A DNA stretch of 47,501 nt, from contig CALFLK010000019.1 in the NCBI GenBank assembly GCA_937880095.1, positions 1-47,501 on the forward strand, written 5' to 3'. The stretch's first letter is position 1; the number at the start of each line of letters is the position of its first letter. The translations under genes were made by a program, and so were the position numbers. Source of the stretch: an uncultured Faecalibacterium sp. Its GTDB lineage: Bacteria; Bacillota; Clostridia; Oscillospirales; Ruminococcaceae. The notes under the pieces were generated by a model. The model saw only the letters and a program-made list of their open reading frames with translations. It was not told the origin of the DNA and made no database searches. Positions 8,438 to 16,926 of the stretch are shown here, piece by piece.

Positions 8438-8514
8438 GGGCCAGTAGCTCAGCTGGTCAGAGCTGGCGGCTCATAACCGCTTGGTCGCGGGTTCAAGTCC
8501 TGCCTGGCCCACCA
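8438..8514 (+). tRNA. tRNA-Met (CAU anticodon; tRNA-Ile2 possible)
   Basis: A full 77-base cloverleaf with encoded CCA: acceptor GGGCCAG/CTGGCCC, D-arm GCTC/GAGC, anticodon loop CTCATAA on a GGCGG/CCGCT stem, and T-arm GCGGG-TTCAAGT-CCTGC. The loop CUCAUAA with flanking GG/CC also resembles the lysidine-modified tRNA-Ile2, so the identity Met versus Ile2 is open. It is not the initiator, since the first base pair is G-C and the anticodon stem lacks three consecutive G-C pairs. Confidence 0.93.
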
Positions 8515-8550
8515 AAAAACGATAGACGACACTTGGTGTATCGTCTATCG
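8514..8550 (-). terminator. Terminator of the araC gene (minus strand)
   Basis: CGATAGACGA (8520-8529) and TCGTCTATCG (8541-8550) pair perfectly. On the minus strand the hairpin is followed by TTTTTT, which abuts the tRNA CCA end. Confidence 0.8.
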
Positions 8551-8560
8551 CAAATGTCTT

Positions 8561-9649
8561 TCACGCTCTGCGCTTGCGCAGAGCGTTTTTTTCTTTCATT
8601 GTGCTGTGTACATTGCGGTAATTGCTGGGGGTCATGCGGTACTCTTTTTCGAACGCCTTATAAAAGTAAGTACGATTGGTAAAACCCAACTTGTCGCAAA
8701 TGGTCGCAACGCTCCAGCGGGTACTGCGCAGCATTTGCGCCGCATAGTTCAGCCGCACCGAAAGGCAGTATTCGGTAAATGTTTTGCCGAAATTCTGTTT
8801 GATAAAACGACATAGATACGCCGCATTATAATTCAGCTGCTCCGCCAGTTCCTGCTTGGTAATAACGCCCTGACGCACTTCGACCTGCAAACGGATTGCA
8901 CTCGCCAACTCGCTTTTATTGTCGTTCCCCTTATAGACCAGTGCGCTGTGGTACAATTTCGGCGATTCCAATAAGCCCAGCAATCGGCGCAGATGCCCCT
9001 GCATCAGCAGCCAGAACCCGGTTTCTTTATGGAGCATCTCCTCCATCACAGAATTGATTTCCTGCTCCACCGGAAGCATCGGACCGATACAGGACAATGC
9101 AGTGAAATGGCAATAGGCTTTCAGGAAATCGCTGTTGGGGGCAAGATGATTCAAAAAGAACTGCATCACCGTTTTACCTTCGGAAAAAGGCGGCTCATTC
9201 GCCAGCAGATTTTCTACACAGTTGGTATCCAGACTGAGAAAAACGCAGCTGGCGAACTGTAAATACTCCTCTGCATGGCGCACGTTTTTATCCAATAGAA
9301 TGGCATCCCCGCGGCGCAGGCAAAGACATTCATCCTCGATCCATTCGTTGACCTCGCCATCCATAACATATAAAAGCTCGTAGTAATCATGGTAGTGATA
9401 CCGCTTTTCCAGCGAATAATTGTTCAGGATAATGCCCAGCTCATCTTTGGAATAGTACCAGTGATGCATTCCGTCCCAGTCGGTCATTAAGTACATGGCA
9501 CCCTGGTCCAGATCCACCGTCCACATACTGACCGTCAGCGAAGAAACCCACCGCCGATACCGACGCAGTGACTTGCCGGGGACCGCATCCAGCGTATCTG
9601 TCAGCACCGTGAGAATGGACGAATAATCAAATCCCGACATTTCCCGCAT
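8561..9649 (-). CDS. AraC family transcriptional regulator
   Basis: The 362-aa protein has an N-terminal sugar-sensing cupin-like half (HYHDYYELLYVMDGEV, then RRGDAILLDKNVRH) and a C-terminal pair of helix-turn-helix motifs (KQELAEQLNYNAAYLCRFIK, then VATICDKLGFTNRTYFYKAF) ending in a basic tail. It is divergent from the MFS-GH2 operon by about 150 bases and so probably controls it. The ATG at 9649 is chosen for AAAGGAG 10 bases upstream; MSGF at 9640 is an alternative. The last codons form a plus-strand terminator hairpin. Confidence 0.9.
   Translation of the reverse strand: MREMSGFDYSSILTVLTDTLDAVPGKSLRRYRRWVSSLTVSMWTVDLDQGAMYLMTDWDGMHHWYYSKDELGIILNNYSLEKRYHYHDYYELLYVMDGEVNEWIEDECLCLRRGDAILLDKNVRHAEEYLQFASCVFLSLDTNCVENLLANEPPFSEGKTVMQFFLNHLAPNSDFLKAYCHFTALSCIGPMLPVEQEINSVMEEMLHKETGFWLLMQGHLRRLLGLLESPKLYHSALVYKGNDNKSELASAIRLQVEVRQGVITKQELAEQLNYNAAYLCRFIKQNFGKTFTEYCLSVRLNYAAQMLRSTRWSVATICDKLGFTNRTYFYKAFEKEYRMTPSNYRNVHSTMKEKNALRKRRA
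8564..8592 (+). terminator. Plus-strand terminator inside the araC coding end
   Basis: CGCTCTGCGC and GCGCAGAGCG form a 10-bp stem followed by TTTTTTT. It lies within the last coding codons of the minus-strand araC gene and would end transcription of the tRNA. Confidence 0.85.
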
Positions 9650-9757
9650 TTGCAGCGCTCTCCTTTCAAAGGTGTAAAATTTGATACAGTTTCTTATGTT
9701 CGGTAGGAAGAATGACATTGTTTTTATGCACAAAAGATTGTACGCTATAGACAAAGA

Positions 9758-9774
9758 ATTTGTCAACGACAAAT
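9758..9774. promoter_or_regulatory. Candidate operator before the MFS gene
   Basis: ATTTGTC-AAC-GACAAAT is a perfect 7-bp inverted repeat with a 3-bp centre, 21 bases before the MFS start, in the divergent araC/MFS region. The binding protein is unknown. Confidence 0.45.
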
Positions 9775-9795
9775 ACAAACGAAGGAGTGTAAATC

Positions 9796-11154
9796 ATGAA
9801 AGACCTTGCTGCTCAGCGACAGAAAAAACAAAAAGAGCTGGACAAATGGAAGCGTCAGCTGGCAAAAAAGCCGTACCGTGGCTACAGTGCTATGCTGATT
9901 GTCATGATTGCACTGGTCCATCTGTTGGATGAATACGCCAGCAGCGCATCCGGTGCAATCCAGTCCTCTATCATCAATGACCTGTTCGTCAACCAGATGG
10001 GCATGGACTATACTGCCGGCCTTTCTTTGATGTCGATTGTGTCATTGCTGACACTGGTTGCATCTCTGGCTGCATCGTTCTATAAGACGCTGTCCGACCG
10101 TTACGGCCGACGCATCTTCTTTATCCTGAGTGCGCTGGGCATGGGCGGCGGTATGCTGATCTGTGCCTGTGCGGAAAACGCACTCTTCTATTTCCTGGGC
10201 CGTACCGTAATTGGTTTCTTTACGGCAACCGACTTCCAGGTTTTGTACGCAATGGAAGTTTCCCCCGATAACAAGCGCGGTACCTTCTACTCCATCACCA
10301 AGAGCATCGGCACCATCGGCATTGTACTGATTGCCGTTGTCCGCGGTATGTTCATCGGTGTGGACGGCGGCAACTGGCGTATCGTTTACATGATCCCCGC
10401 CGTTGCAGGTATCGGTCTGGCTATCATTGCACTGTTTGCCTGCCGCGAAACCGACGTATTTATGCGCCGCCGCATCGAAACGCTGGAGCACGAATTGTCC
10501 GGCGAAGCAACCGAAAAGGACCAGAAGGACGAAAAGGTCGGTCTGCTGCCTGCTTTCCGCATGATCATTCACAACAAGCAGCTGCTGATGCAGTTGATTT
10601 CCATGTCCCTGTTTATGTGCGCTATGATGCCTTTCACCGGCTTCTACGAATCCTTAATGACCATGAGCGGTATGAGCACCGAAGCAGTCACCTCTGCACT
10701 GTTTGCATACCCCATCTCCTGGGCTGTGCTGCTGTTCATCAGCGGCTTCATCAGCGACAAGAAGGGCCGCAAGTTTACTGTTATCCTGTTCGGTGTACTG
10801 GCTATGATTTGTCAGGCAGCTTACATTGTCGGCGCTGGTTCCGGTATGCACCCGCTGCTGGTCGGTCTGCTGTTGGGCGGCGCAATCGGCAGCTACTGGA
10901 CCTCCAACAACAGTATCCTGCTGATGTCTGCTGAGGTTGCCCCCACCCGTCTGCGCGCTTCTGTCAACAGCGTGTTCGGTATGGTTTCTCTGGTTGCTTC
11001 TCTGGGCGCTACCGCTCTGTTTGCATGGCTGGTCACCATTGTCCCGCTGAAGAGCCTGTGCTTGGTGGGCGGCGTTGCAACCTTGGGTCTGTCTATGCTA
11101 TTCTTGGTCTGCACGACCAAGGAAACCGCAGGTATGGCGCTGGACGCTGAGTAA
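9796..11154 (+). CDS. Major facilitator superfamily transporter
   Basis: The 452-aa protein has 12 predicted membrane segments, a positively charged N-terminus, MFS motif A in both halves (SDRYGRR near residue 100 and SDKKGRK near 320) and a long charged central loop (HELSGEATEKDQKDEKV). It resembles sugar/metabolite:H+ symporters. Together with the GH2 gene 17 bases downstream it suggests uptake of a glycoside that is cleaved inside the cell. The start has GAAGGAG 9 bases upstream. Confidence 0.9.
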   Translation: MKDLAAQRQKKQKELDKWKRQLAKKPYRGYSAMLIVMIALVHLLDEYASSASGAIQSSIINDLFVNQMGMDYTAGLSLMSIVSLLTLVASLAASFYKTLSDRYGRRIFFILSALGMGGGMLICACAENALFYFLGRTVIGFFTATDFQVLYAMEVSPDNKRGTFYSITKSIGTIGIVLIAVVRGMFIGVDGGNWRIVYMIPAVAGIGLAIIALFACRETDVFMRRRIETLEHELSGEATEKDQKDEKVGLLPAFRMIIHNKQLLMQLISMSLFMCAMMPFTGFYESLMTMSGMSTEAVTSALFAYPISWAVLLFISGFISDKKGRKFTVILFGVLAMICQAAYIVGAGSGMHPLLVGLLLGGAIGSYWTSNNSILLMSAEVAPTRLRASVNSVFGMVSLVASLGATALFAWLVTIVPLKSLCLVGGVATLGLSMLFLVCTTKETAGMALDAE

Positions 11155-11171
11155 TCGGAGGTAACACAAGA

Positions 11172-13604
11172 ATGGAACGCAAAACTTTATTTAACGACGG
11201 CTGGCAGTTCCACATGGGCGAACTGGAACAAAAGCCCTGTTCTGCACGCAGCAAAACCGGTATGTGCGGCGGAGCCGCAAACCTGACCAACGCCGAAGGC
11301 GGATTTTATCCGCTGCCGGAACGGTTCTGGGGTTTGTTTGGTGCTCAGGGCAAGGAGGCAGGCAATCAGGTGGTGCATCTGGTTCCGGAGCTGACCGACA
11401 GCTGGGAACCCGTCTCTCTGCCCCACGACTGGCACATCCGTCAGGATTACATCAATCCCGGCGATACCGCCAGCGCCGAAGCCGGTATGACCAATGTGGG
11501 CAGCGATAGCCTGCCCCACGGTGTGGGCTATTACCGCAAGGTATTTTCTCTGCCTGCGGAAGCAGAAGGTCAGCGTCTGTTTTTGGAGTTTGAAGGCGTT
11601 ATGCACAATGCTTCCATTTGGATGAATGGCTTTTTGATTGCACAGCATTTCTCCGGCTACTCCGGATTTGCTGTGGATATTTCGGAATATGCCAACTATG
11701 GCGATGAGGGCAAAAACGCCCTGCTGGTGCGCACCGACTCTGACGAGTTGGAAGGCTGGTGGAGCGATGGTGCCGGTATCTACCGTGATATTTGGCTGAC
11801 CTGTGTACCCATGGTACATATTGCACGGGACGGCATCTTTGCCTGCACTACCCTGCTGGAAAAGGATCACGCTGAGGTGCGTATATCCGCAGAGCTGGAA
11901 AACAGCGGTGACAAATCCTGGAGCGGCAATGTCTGCTTCCGCCTGTATGACCCGAACGGTGTACTGGCTGCACAGGAAACTGTCTGCGCTGACACCAAGG
12001 CTTTTGCAAATGGCAGCGCTGAGGTGACCTTCCAGCTGGAACAGCCTGCTTTGTGGGATTTGGAACATCCCAATCTGTACCGTGCGGAAGTGGAACTGAC
12101 CGACGGTGCAAGCGACAAGGATTCCGTTTCCTTTGGTGTGCGCACCGTAGAATACACCCAGAAGGGTCTGCTTTTGAACGGTCAGCTGGTGGATTTGAAG
12201 GGCGTCTGCGTCCATCAGGATTTCGCCGGTGTGGGTTCCGCTATGACCCGCGACATTCTGCACTATCGTTTGCAGCGCATTAAAGATATGGGCGGCAACG
12301 CTTATCGCTCCGCACACCATGCCGCAACCCGCGCACTGCTGGAAGAATGTGACCGCATGGGTATTCTGGTGCTCAACGAAGTGCGTCACTTTGACGTGCA
12401 GGCGGAAAGCATTGCCGATTTGCAGGATATGATTCGCAGCTCCCGCAACCATCCTTGCGTATTTATGTACTGCATGGAAAACGAGGAGTTCATCGAATGT
12501 ATCCCCCAAGGCCGGCGCATTTTGAAGCGCATGATTGCGCTGGGTCACGCACTGGATAACACCCGTGCTTTTACGACCGCTACTCAGTTCGGCCGTGATG
12601 ATGTGGATTATCTGGCTTTGACCGATGTTGCCGGTTACAACTACGACAACGGTCAGGCACAGACCTTCCTGCAGGCTTACCCCAAGGGTCGTGTTATGGC
12701 GACTGAGGACGTGAGCTTCCTGTCCACCCGTGGCGTGTACGAGGATTCCCCCGAACACGGCTGGTGCGACTGCTACGAAGGCGAAAACTACTACTTCAAG
12801 ATCATGCGCCGCAACGGCATCGACCCCGGTACGATGGGCGGTGCGGTATCCTCTCTGGAACTGACGCACACTTATTTTAATAACCGCATCAAGACCCCGC
12901 AGTTGGGCGGTATGTTCCTGTGGACTGCATTTGACTACCGCGGTGAAACCTTCCCCTGGAATTGGCCCGCTGTTGTCAGCAGCTATGGTGCAATGGACTA
13001 CTGCGGTTTTGAAAAGGACAGCTTCTATTACTGGCGCAGCCTGTGGACGTCGGAACCGATGGTTCACTGTCTGCCCGGCTGGGATCTTGCTGGTCAAGAA
13101 GGTCAGACTGTCCGCATTGAGCTGTACTCCAACTGTCAGGAAGTGGAGCTGTTTGTCAACGATGTAAGCGTTGGTCGCAAAGACCATACGCTGGGTCGTG
13201 TCACTTCCTGGGAGGTGACCTATCAGCCCGGTACCCTGCGCGCGGTCGGTTATAACGATGGCGTACAGGCTGCAGAACAGATTCACCGCACCCCCGGCGA
13301 GCCTGCTATGCTCAAGCTGGAGCCTGTGCATACCGGCGAGCAGGATGTACTGGTCAAGGTATCCGTCACTGACGATGCTGGTCTGACTTGCCTGCGTGCT
13401 TGCCTGCCTGTGACCTTTACCGCCGAAGGCGGCACCGTAATTGGTGTAGGCAACGGCGACCCCGCCTGCCACGAATCGGATGTAACCAACACCCGCACTA
13501 CCTTTAACGGTCTGGGTCTGGCTATCATTCGCCGCAACGGTAGCGAACCGCTGACTGTAACGGCAGAAACCTCCGGCTTGCCCAAGGCAGTCTGCACGCT
13601 GTAA
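11172..13604 (+). CDS. Glycoside hydrolase family 2 (beta-galactosidase/beta-glucuronidase-like)
   Basis: The 810-aa enzyme lacks a signal peptide, so it is cytosolic. Domains in order are the jelly-roll sugar-binding domain (LPHDWHI at the start, GYYRKVF, then GAGIYRDIWL), an Ig-like domain, a TIM barrel from LKGVCVHQDFAG (about residue 345), and C-terminal beta domains. The acid/base is Glu438 in the NHPCVFMYCMENE segment, and the nucleophile is probably Glu512 in MATEDVSFLSTRGVY, the pattern of the DUF4982-type beta-galactosidase branch. Nearby mannonate dehydratase makes a glucuronide substrate possible but does not prove it. GGAGG precedes the ATG, 17 bases after the MFS gene. Confidence 0.92.
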   Translation: MERKTLFNDGWQFHMGELEQKPCSARSKTGMCGGAANLTNAEGGFYPLPERFWGLFGAQGKEAGNQVVHLVPELTDSWEPVSLPHDWHIRQDYINPGDTASAEAGMTNVGSDSLPHGVGYYRKVFSLPAEAEGQRLFLEFEGVMHNASIWMNGFLIAQHFSGYSGFAVDISEYANYGDEGKNALLVRTDSDELEGWWSDGAGIYRDIWLTCVPMVHIARDGIFACTTLLEKDHAEVRISAELENSGDKSWSGNVCFRLYDPNGVLAAQETVCADTKAFANGSAEVTFQLEQPALWDLEHPNLYRAEVELTDGASDKDSVSFGVRTVEYTQKGLLLNGQLVDLKGVCVHQDFAGVGSAMTRDILHYRLQRIKDMGGNAYRSAHHAATRALLEECDRMGILVLNEVRHFDVQAESIADLQDMIRSSRNHPCVFMYCMENEEFIECIPQGRRILKRMIALGHALDNTRAFTTATQFGRDDVDYLALTDVAGYNYDNGQAQTFLQAYPKGRVMATEDVSFLSTRGVYEDSPEHGWCDCYEGENYYFKIMRRNGIDPGTMGGAVSSLELTHTYFNNRIKTPQLGGMFLWTAFDYRGETFPWNWPAVVSSYGAMDYCGFEKDSFYYWRSLWTSEPMVHCLPGWDLAGQEGQTVRIELYSNCQEVELFVNDVSVGRKDHTLGRVTSWEVTYQPGTLRAVGYNDGVQAAEQIHRTPGEPAMLKLEPVHTGEQDVLVKVSVTDDAGLTCLRACLPVTFTAEGGTVIGVGNGDPACHESDVTNTRTTFNGLGLAIIRRNGSEPLTVTAETSGLPKAVCTL

Positions 13605-13643
13605 TTTTTGCGAAAAAGCACAAATTGAATTAGCCCCTTTTCT

Positions 13644-13699
13644 GGTTCCTCCGAAAGCAAAACACACCGTCTCTGTGTTTTCTTTCGGGGGACCTTTTT
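13644..13699 (+). terminator. Long-stem terminator after GH2
   Basis: CCGAAAGCAAAACACA pairs with TGTGTTTTCTTTCGG (one bulge), extended by GGT/ACC at the base, followed by TTTTTA. Confidence 0.75.
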
Positions 13700-13715
13700 A
13701 TGTCTGCGCAAAGCA

Positions 13716-13754
13716 AAAAGCCCGTTGACGCAAAACGCGCCAACGGGCTTTTCT
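13716..13754 (-). terminator. Terminator of the YwaF-like gene
   Basis: AAAAGCCCGTTG and CAACGGGCTTTT form a long stem with T-runs on both strands. It lies four bases beyond the stop codon of the minus-strand gene. Confidence 0.85.
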
Positions 13755-13757
13755 CTT

Positions 13758-14579
13758 TTACTTTGCTTCTGCACACAAAAGCTCTTTGCGGCAGTTCCAC
13801 TTATTTGCCAAATAGGACGGCAGGTAGAACAGCGCCGGACCAATCAAATACAGGAAATACAAAATGCAGGTAACCATACGCGGATCTCTTGCGCCCAGTA
13901 CCATTTGCACCAGAAAATGCTGACCGCGGAAATACATATAGTCTGCCTGAATGGGCGAATAATTGATGATGTTTGCCGGAATGGAAACAATCAAGCCCGG
14001 CAGGCTGGCAAGGAACATTTCCCACCATTTGGTGATGCCGGTATAGCTGTGGTAGCCCGACAGCAGCATGACCAGACAGGTGAACAGCATACAGCCGTGA
14101 TAAATAAAGGTGTGGAACGCCGCAAAGGAAATGCAGGAATAGTCCATCAGCCGTGCCACCGGATACAGGAAATTGATCAGCGCGCCCAACAGACCCAAGG
14201 TACAAACATAACCGCAGGCGGCTCGTTTCCATAAGCCCTTGCCCCAAATTGCAAACGGCATTGCGTACATAAAGATACTGCACGGATACAGCGACAGATT
14301 GATGGTCAAATCCAATGCGTTGCGGGTACCTGCCAAACTATCCCATGTAACGATTGCTACTTCCAGTAATACCAGAACCGCCAGCATCCGGGTGAATACC
14401 GGCTTAATCAGGTCTTTGTGTTTTGCTACATAAATAGCAGATCCAATCACAATCGTAAGCACCACCGCTTCAAAAATAAAATGCAGCGGTGTAAACAGCG
14501 TACCCGGCAGCTGATCTGCGGGCGGCAGATAGTCCTTATGGGTAAAGAAATGATGCATTAAGTAGTCGAAATTTTTCAT
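13758..14579 (-). CDS. YwaF/TMEM164-like integral membrane protein
   Basis: The 273-aa protein has about seven membrane segments; features such as the early LFTPLHFIFE, the LYPCSIFMYAMPFAI segment and the FAAFHTFIYHGCMLF segment match the YwaF (TIGR02206) family of unknown function. The ATG at 14579 has GAGG only 4 bases upstream, which is short; no better start is seen. A TATAAT box and a 31-bp palindrome overlap its likely promoter. It stands between the GH2 and uxuA gene sets on the opposite strand, with its own terminator. Confidence 0.8.
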   Translation of the reverse strand: MKNFDYLMHHFFTHKDYLPPADQLPGTLFTPLHFIFEAVVLTIVIGSAIYVAKHKDLIKPVFTRMLAVLVLLEVAIVTWDSLAGTRNALDLTINLSLYPCSIFMYAMPFAIWGKGLWKRAACGYVCTLGLLGALINFLYPVARLMDYSCISFAAFHTFIYHGCMLFTCLVMLLSGYHSYTGITKWWEMFLASLPGLIVSIPANIINYSPIQADYMYFRGQHFLVQMVLGARDPRMVTCILYFLYLIGPALFYLPSYLANKWNCRKELLCAEAK

Positions 14580-14624
14580 ATATCCTCTTCTATGGATTCT
14601 GCTGATTTTTACAGCCAGCATCCC

Positions 14625-14658
14625 AATAGTTGTTTTTGTGACAAACACAACTATTATA
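14625..14658 (-). promoter_or_regulatory. Promoter with a 31-bp near-perfect palindrome
   Basis: The minus-strand TATAAT (14653-14658) is overlapped by an inverted repeat running 14625-14655: arms AATAGTTGT.TTTGT and ACAAA.ACAACTATT with one mismatched pair and a central G. It would cover -10 to about +20, which suits a repressor site, or it could fold as a hairpin at the transcript 5' end. Confidence 0.55.
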
Positions 14659-14734
14659 CTGAACATTCGACAAATTTTCCAGCGTTTTCACCAATTAAGC
14701 ACTATTTCGTCGATTTTTCAGGATATACTATATT

Positions 14735-15595
14735 TTACCGATCAATCTGCGCCGCATACTCCCGCGGACTGATCCCATACTCTGCTTTGAATGCGCGGTA
14801 GAAATTCGCATAGTCGCCGAAACCGCAGTTCTGATACACGGCGCCCGGTGTCATGCCCGAAGAAATCAGTTCTTTCGCCTGCATCAGACGGCGGAAGGTA
14901 ATATATCGGTATACGCTGGTACCCACACGCGCACTAAACTCATGGGCAAGGTAATATTTGCTCACATAAAATTCGCTGGCAATATCCGCCAGTGTCAGGC
15001 TCTCCTGATAGTGTGTACCGATATATGCCAGCACACGGCTGATCAAATCCGGTTCTTCCGCTTTTTTGGATTTCTGCACACTGCTGCGGGTCAGGCGGTT
15101 CACTTCCACCAAAAACTGTGTCAGAAGGCTCTGGGCATACAGTCGGCTGTCTGCATCTTCACCGTAAAATTCAGCATTCACATTTTTCAAAAGGTCCTGC
15201 AAAATCGCCCTGTGTACCTTATCCGGGCGCAGCAAGTTGGTATGACCCGATGCTGCCTGATCGAAACAGGCGGATAAATCACACTGACCCCCGCCCAGCT
15301 GCTCCAGATAGCTGCGGCTCAGCCACAGCACATAACGCTCGTAAACGGCATTCTGCCCTACCTGCGCCTGATGCAGCTCCTGCGGGTTGATCAGCAACAG
15401 GTCACCCGGCTCGACCAAAAACAACTTACCTTCGACCTGAAAGCTGACGCTGCCGCCCAGCAGAAAATACACCTCATAATAATCGTGATGGTGGATGCCC
15501 ACCGTTTCCATTTTCTGATCCCGATAATGGAAGATTTCGAACTGTTTATCGTTCATACTCTGCCGACTATCGAACCGATGTGCCCTGTTTGCCAT
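14735..15595 (-). CDS. AraC family transcriptional regulator (next to uxuA)
   Basis: The 286-aa protein has an N-terminal cupin (GIHHHDYYEVYFLLGG, EPGDLLLINPQELHQ) and a C-terminal AraC DNA-binding domain with two helix-turn-helix units (LADIASEFYVSKYYLAHEFS and GAVYQNCGFGDYANFYRAFK) ending in GISPREYAAQ. It is divergent from uxuA and probably activates it; direct repeats suited to an AraC dimer lie in the shared region. The ATG at 15595 has AGAGGTG upstream. Confidence 0.92.
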   Translation of the reverse strand: MANRAHRFDSRQSMNDKQFEIFHYRDQKMETVGIHHHDYYEVYFLLGGSVSFQVEGKLFLVEPGDLLLINPQELHQAQVGQNAVYERYVLWLSRSYLEQLGGGQCDLSACFDQAASGHTNLLRPDKVHRAILQDLLKNVNAEFYGEDADSRLYAQSLLTQFLVEVNRLTRSSVQKSKKAEEPDLISRVLAYIGTHYQESLTLADIASEFYVSKYYLAHEFSARVGTSVYRYITFRRLMQAKELISSGMTPGAVYQNCGFGDYANFYRAFKAEYGISPREYAAQIDR

Positions 15596-15628
15596 GTTTT
15601 CACCTCTCTAAACAGAGATTACAACAAG

Positions 15629-15685
15629 ATTCGCAATCTGTCAAACAATATTCGCATTTTTTATTGCGATTTTGCATGGTATACT
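15629..15685 (+). promoter_or_regulatory. uxuA promoter with phased direct repeats
   Basis: ATTCGCA occurs at 15629-15635 and 15650-15656, exactly 21 bp apart (two helical turns), with a weaker TTTTGCA at 15670. They precede an extended -10 (TG-G-TATACT, 15677-15685) with no -35 of its own. This is the layout expected for AraC-type activation. Confidence 0.5.
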
Positions 15686-15794
15686 CGCATCAACAAAGCC
15701 GCTACCGTATGCGGCCTACGAAAAGTCCGAATTGAAAAAAATGCTTTGGCATCGTCCCCTTTTGCCAAGGCGCGTAGGAATGGAGGAATTGCAT

Positions 15795-16883
15795 ATGCCT
15801 ATGCAGATGGGTTTTCGCTGGTATGGCGAAGGCAACGACAACATCAAGCTGTCTGACATCAAGCAGATCCCCGGTGTAACCAGCATCGTCTGGGCACTGC
15901 ACCACAAAATGCCCGGCGAAGTTTGGCAGGTAAACGAAATCGCCGAGGTTCAGAAGCAGCTGGAGCCGTACGGCTTCAACATGGACGTGGTCGAATCCGT
16001 CAACGTACACGACGACATCAAGATCGGCCTGCCCACCCGTGACGCATACATCGAGAACTACAAGCAGACCATTCGCAATCTGTCTCAGTTCGGCGTCAAG
16101 GTCATCTGCTATAACTTCATGCCCATCTTCGACTGGACCCGTACCAACCTGTTCCACCCGGTCGGCGACGGCTCCACCGCACTGTACTACGAAAAGGACA
16201 TGATCCAGGACGATTACAAGGCTATGGCTGACTACATCCTGGGCTTTACCGAAAAGTACAACATGACCTTCCCCGGCTGGGAGCCGGAGCGTATGGCTAA
16301 GCTGGACGAGCTGTTCAAGGCTTACGCACCTGTCACCAAGGAAAAGCTGTGGGAGAACCTGAAGTACTTCCTGGAAGCAATCATGCCCACCTGCCAGGAG
16401 TGCGACATCAAGATGGCTATCCACATGGACGATCCCCCGTGGGACATCTTCGGCATTCCCCGTCTGCTGACCAACGAGGAAAACATCAACCGTTTCCTGA
16501 CCATGGTCGACAACCCCTACAACTGCCTGACCCTGTGCTCCGGCAGCCTGAATGCTGACCCCAACAACAATGTTGCTGACATCGTTCGCAAGCACTGCGA
16601 CCGCATCGCATTTGCTCACATCCGCAACGTGAAGCACTTCGAGAACGGCGACTTCTCCGAGGCTTCTCACCGCGACTGCGACGGCGATACCGGCATTCTG
16701 GAAATCCTGAAGGCTTACCACGACTGCGGTTACGAAGGCTACATCCGCCCCGACCACGGCCGTCACCTGTGGGGCGAAGGCCCCGGCACTGTCCGCCCCG
16801 GTTATGGTCTGTACGACCGCGCTCTGGGCATCATGTATATGCTGGGCGTCTGGGATATGCTGGACCGTCTGGATAACAAGTAA
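15795..16883 (+). CDS. uxuA: Mannonate dehydratase
   Basis: The 362-aa enzyme converts D-mannonate to 2-keto-3-deoxygluconate in hexuronate breakdown. It has the typical start MGFRWYGEGND and GVTSIVWALHH, the NFMPIFDWTRT loop, the metal-site region MAIHMDDPPWDIFG, FAHIRNVKHFENGDFSEASHRDCDG, and the end IRPDHGRHLWGE. The ATG at 15795 is preceded by TGGAGG 8 bases away. Codon use is strongly biased (mostly CTG, AAG, CGC), as in a highly expressed gene. The SDR gene follows after about 40 bases and probably supplies the preceding step. An isomerase (uxaC) and KDG kinase/aldolase are not in the window. Confidence 0.95.
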   Translation: MPMQMGFRWYGEGNDNIKLSDIKQIPGVTSIVWALHHKMPGEVWQVNEIAEVQKQLEPYGFNMDVVESVNVHDDIKIGLPTRDAYIENYKQTIRNLSQFGVKVICYNFMPIFDWTRTNLFHPVGDGSTALYYEKDMIQDDYKAMADYILGFTEKYNMTFPGWEPERMAKLDELFKAYAPVTKEKLWENLKYFLEAIMPTCQECDIKMAIHMDDPPWDIFGIPRLLTNEENINRFLTMVDNPYNCLTLCSGSLNADPNNNVADIVRKHCDRIAFAHIRNVKHFENGDFSEASHRDCDGDTGILEILKAYHDCGYEGYIRPDHGRHLWGEGPGTVRPGYGLYDRALGIMYMLGVWDMLDRLDNK

Positions 16884-16926
16884 TTTTTGTATCACATCTA
16901 TTGGATACTTTTGGAGGTAAATGATT

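Noticed and set aside
11187..13667. An 826-residue open frame antisense to the GH2 gene
   Set aside because: It mirrors the codon bias of the GH2 gene, has no ribosome site, no recognisable domain, and an unlikely composition rich in Gly, Val, Gln and His.
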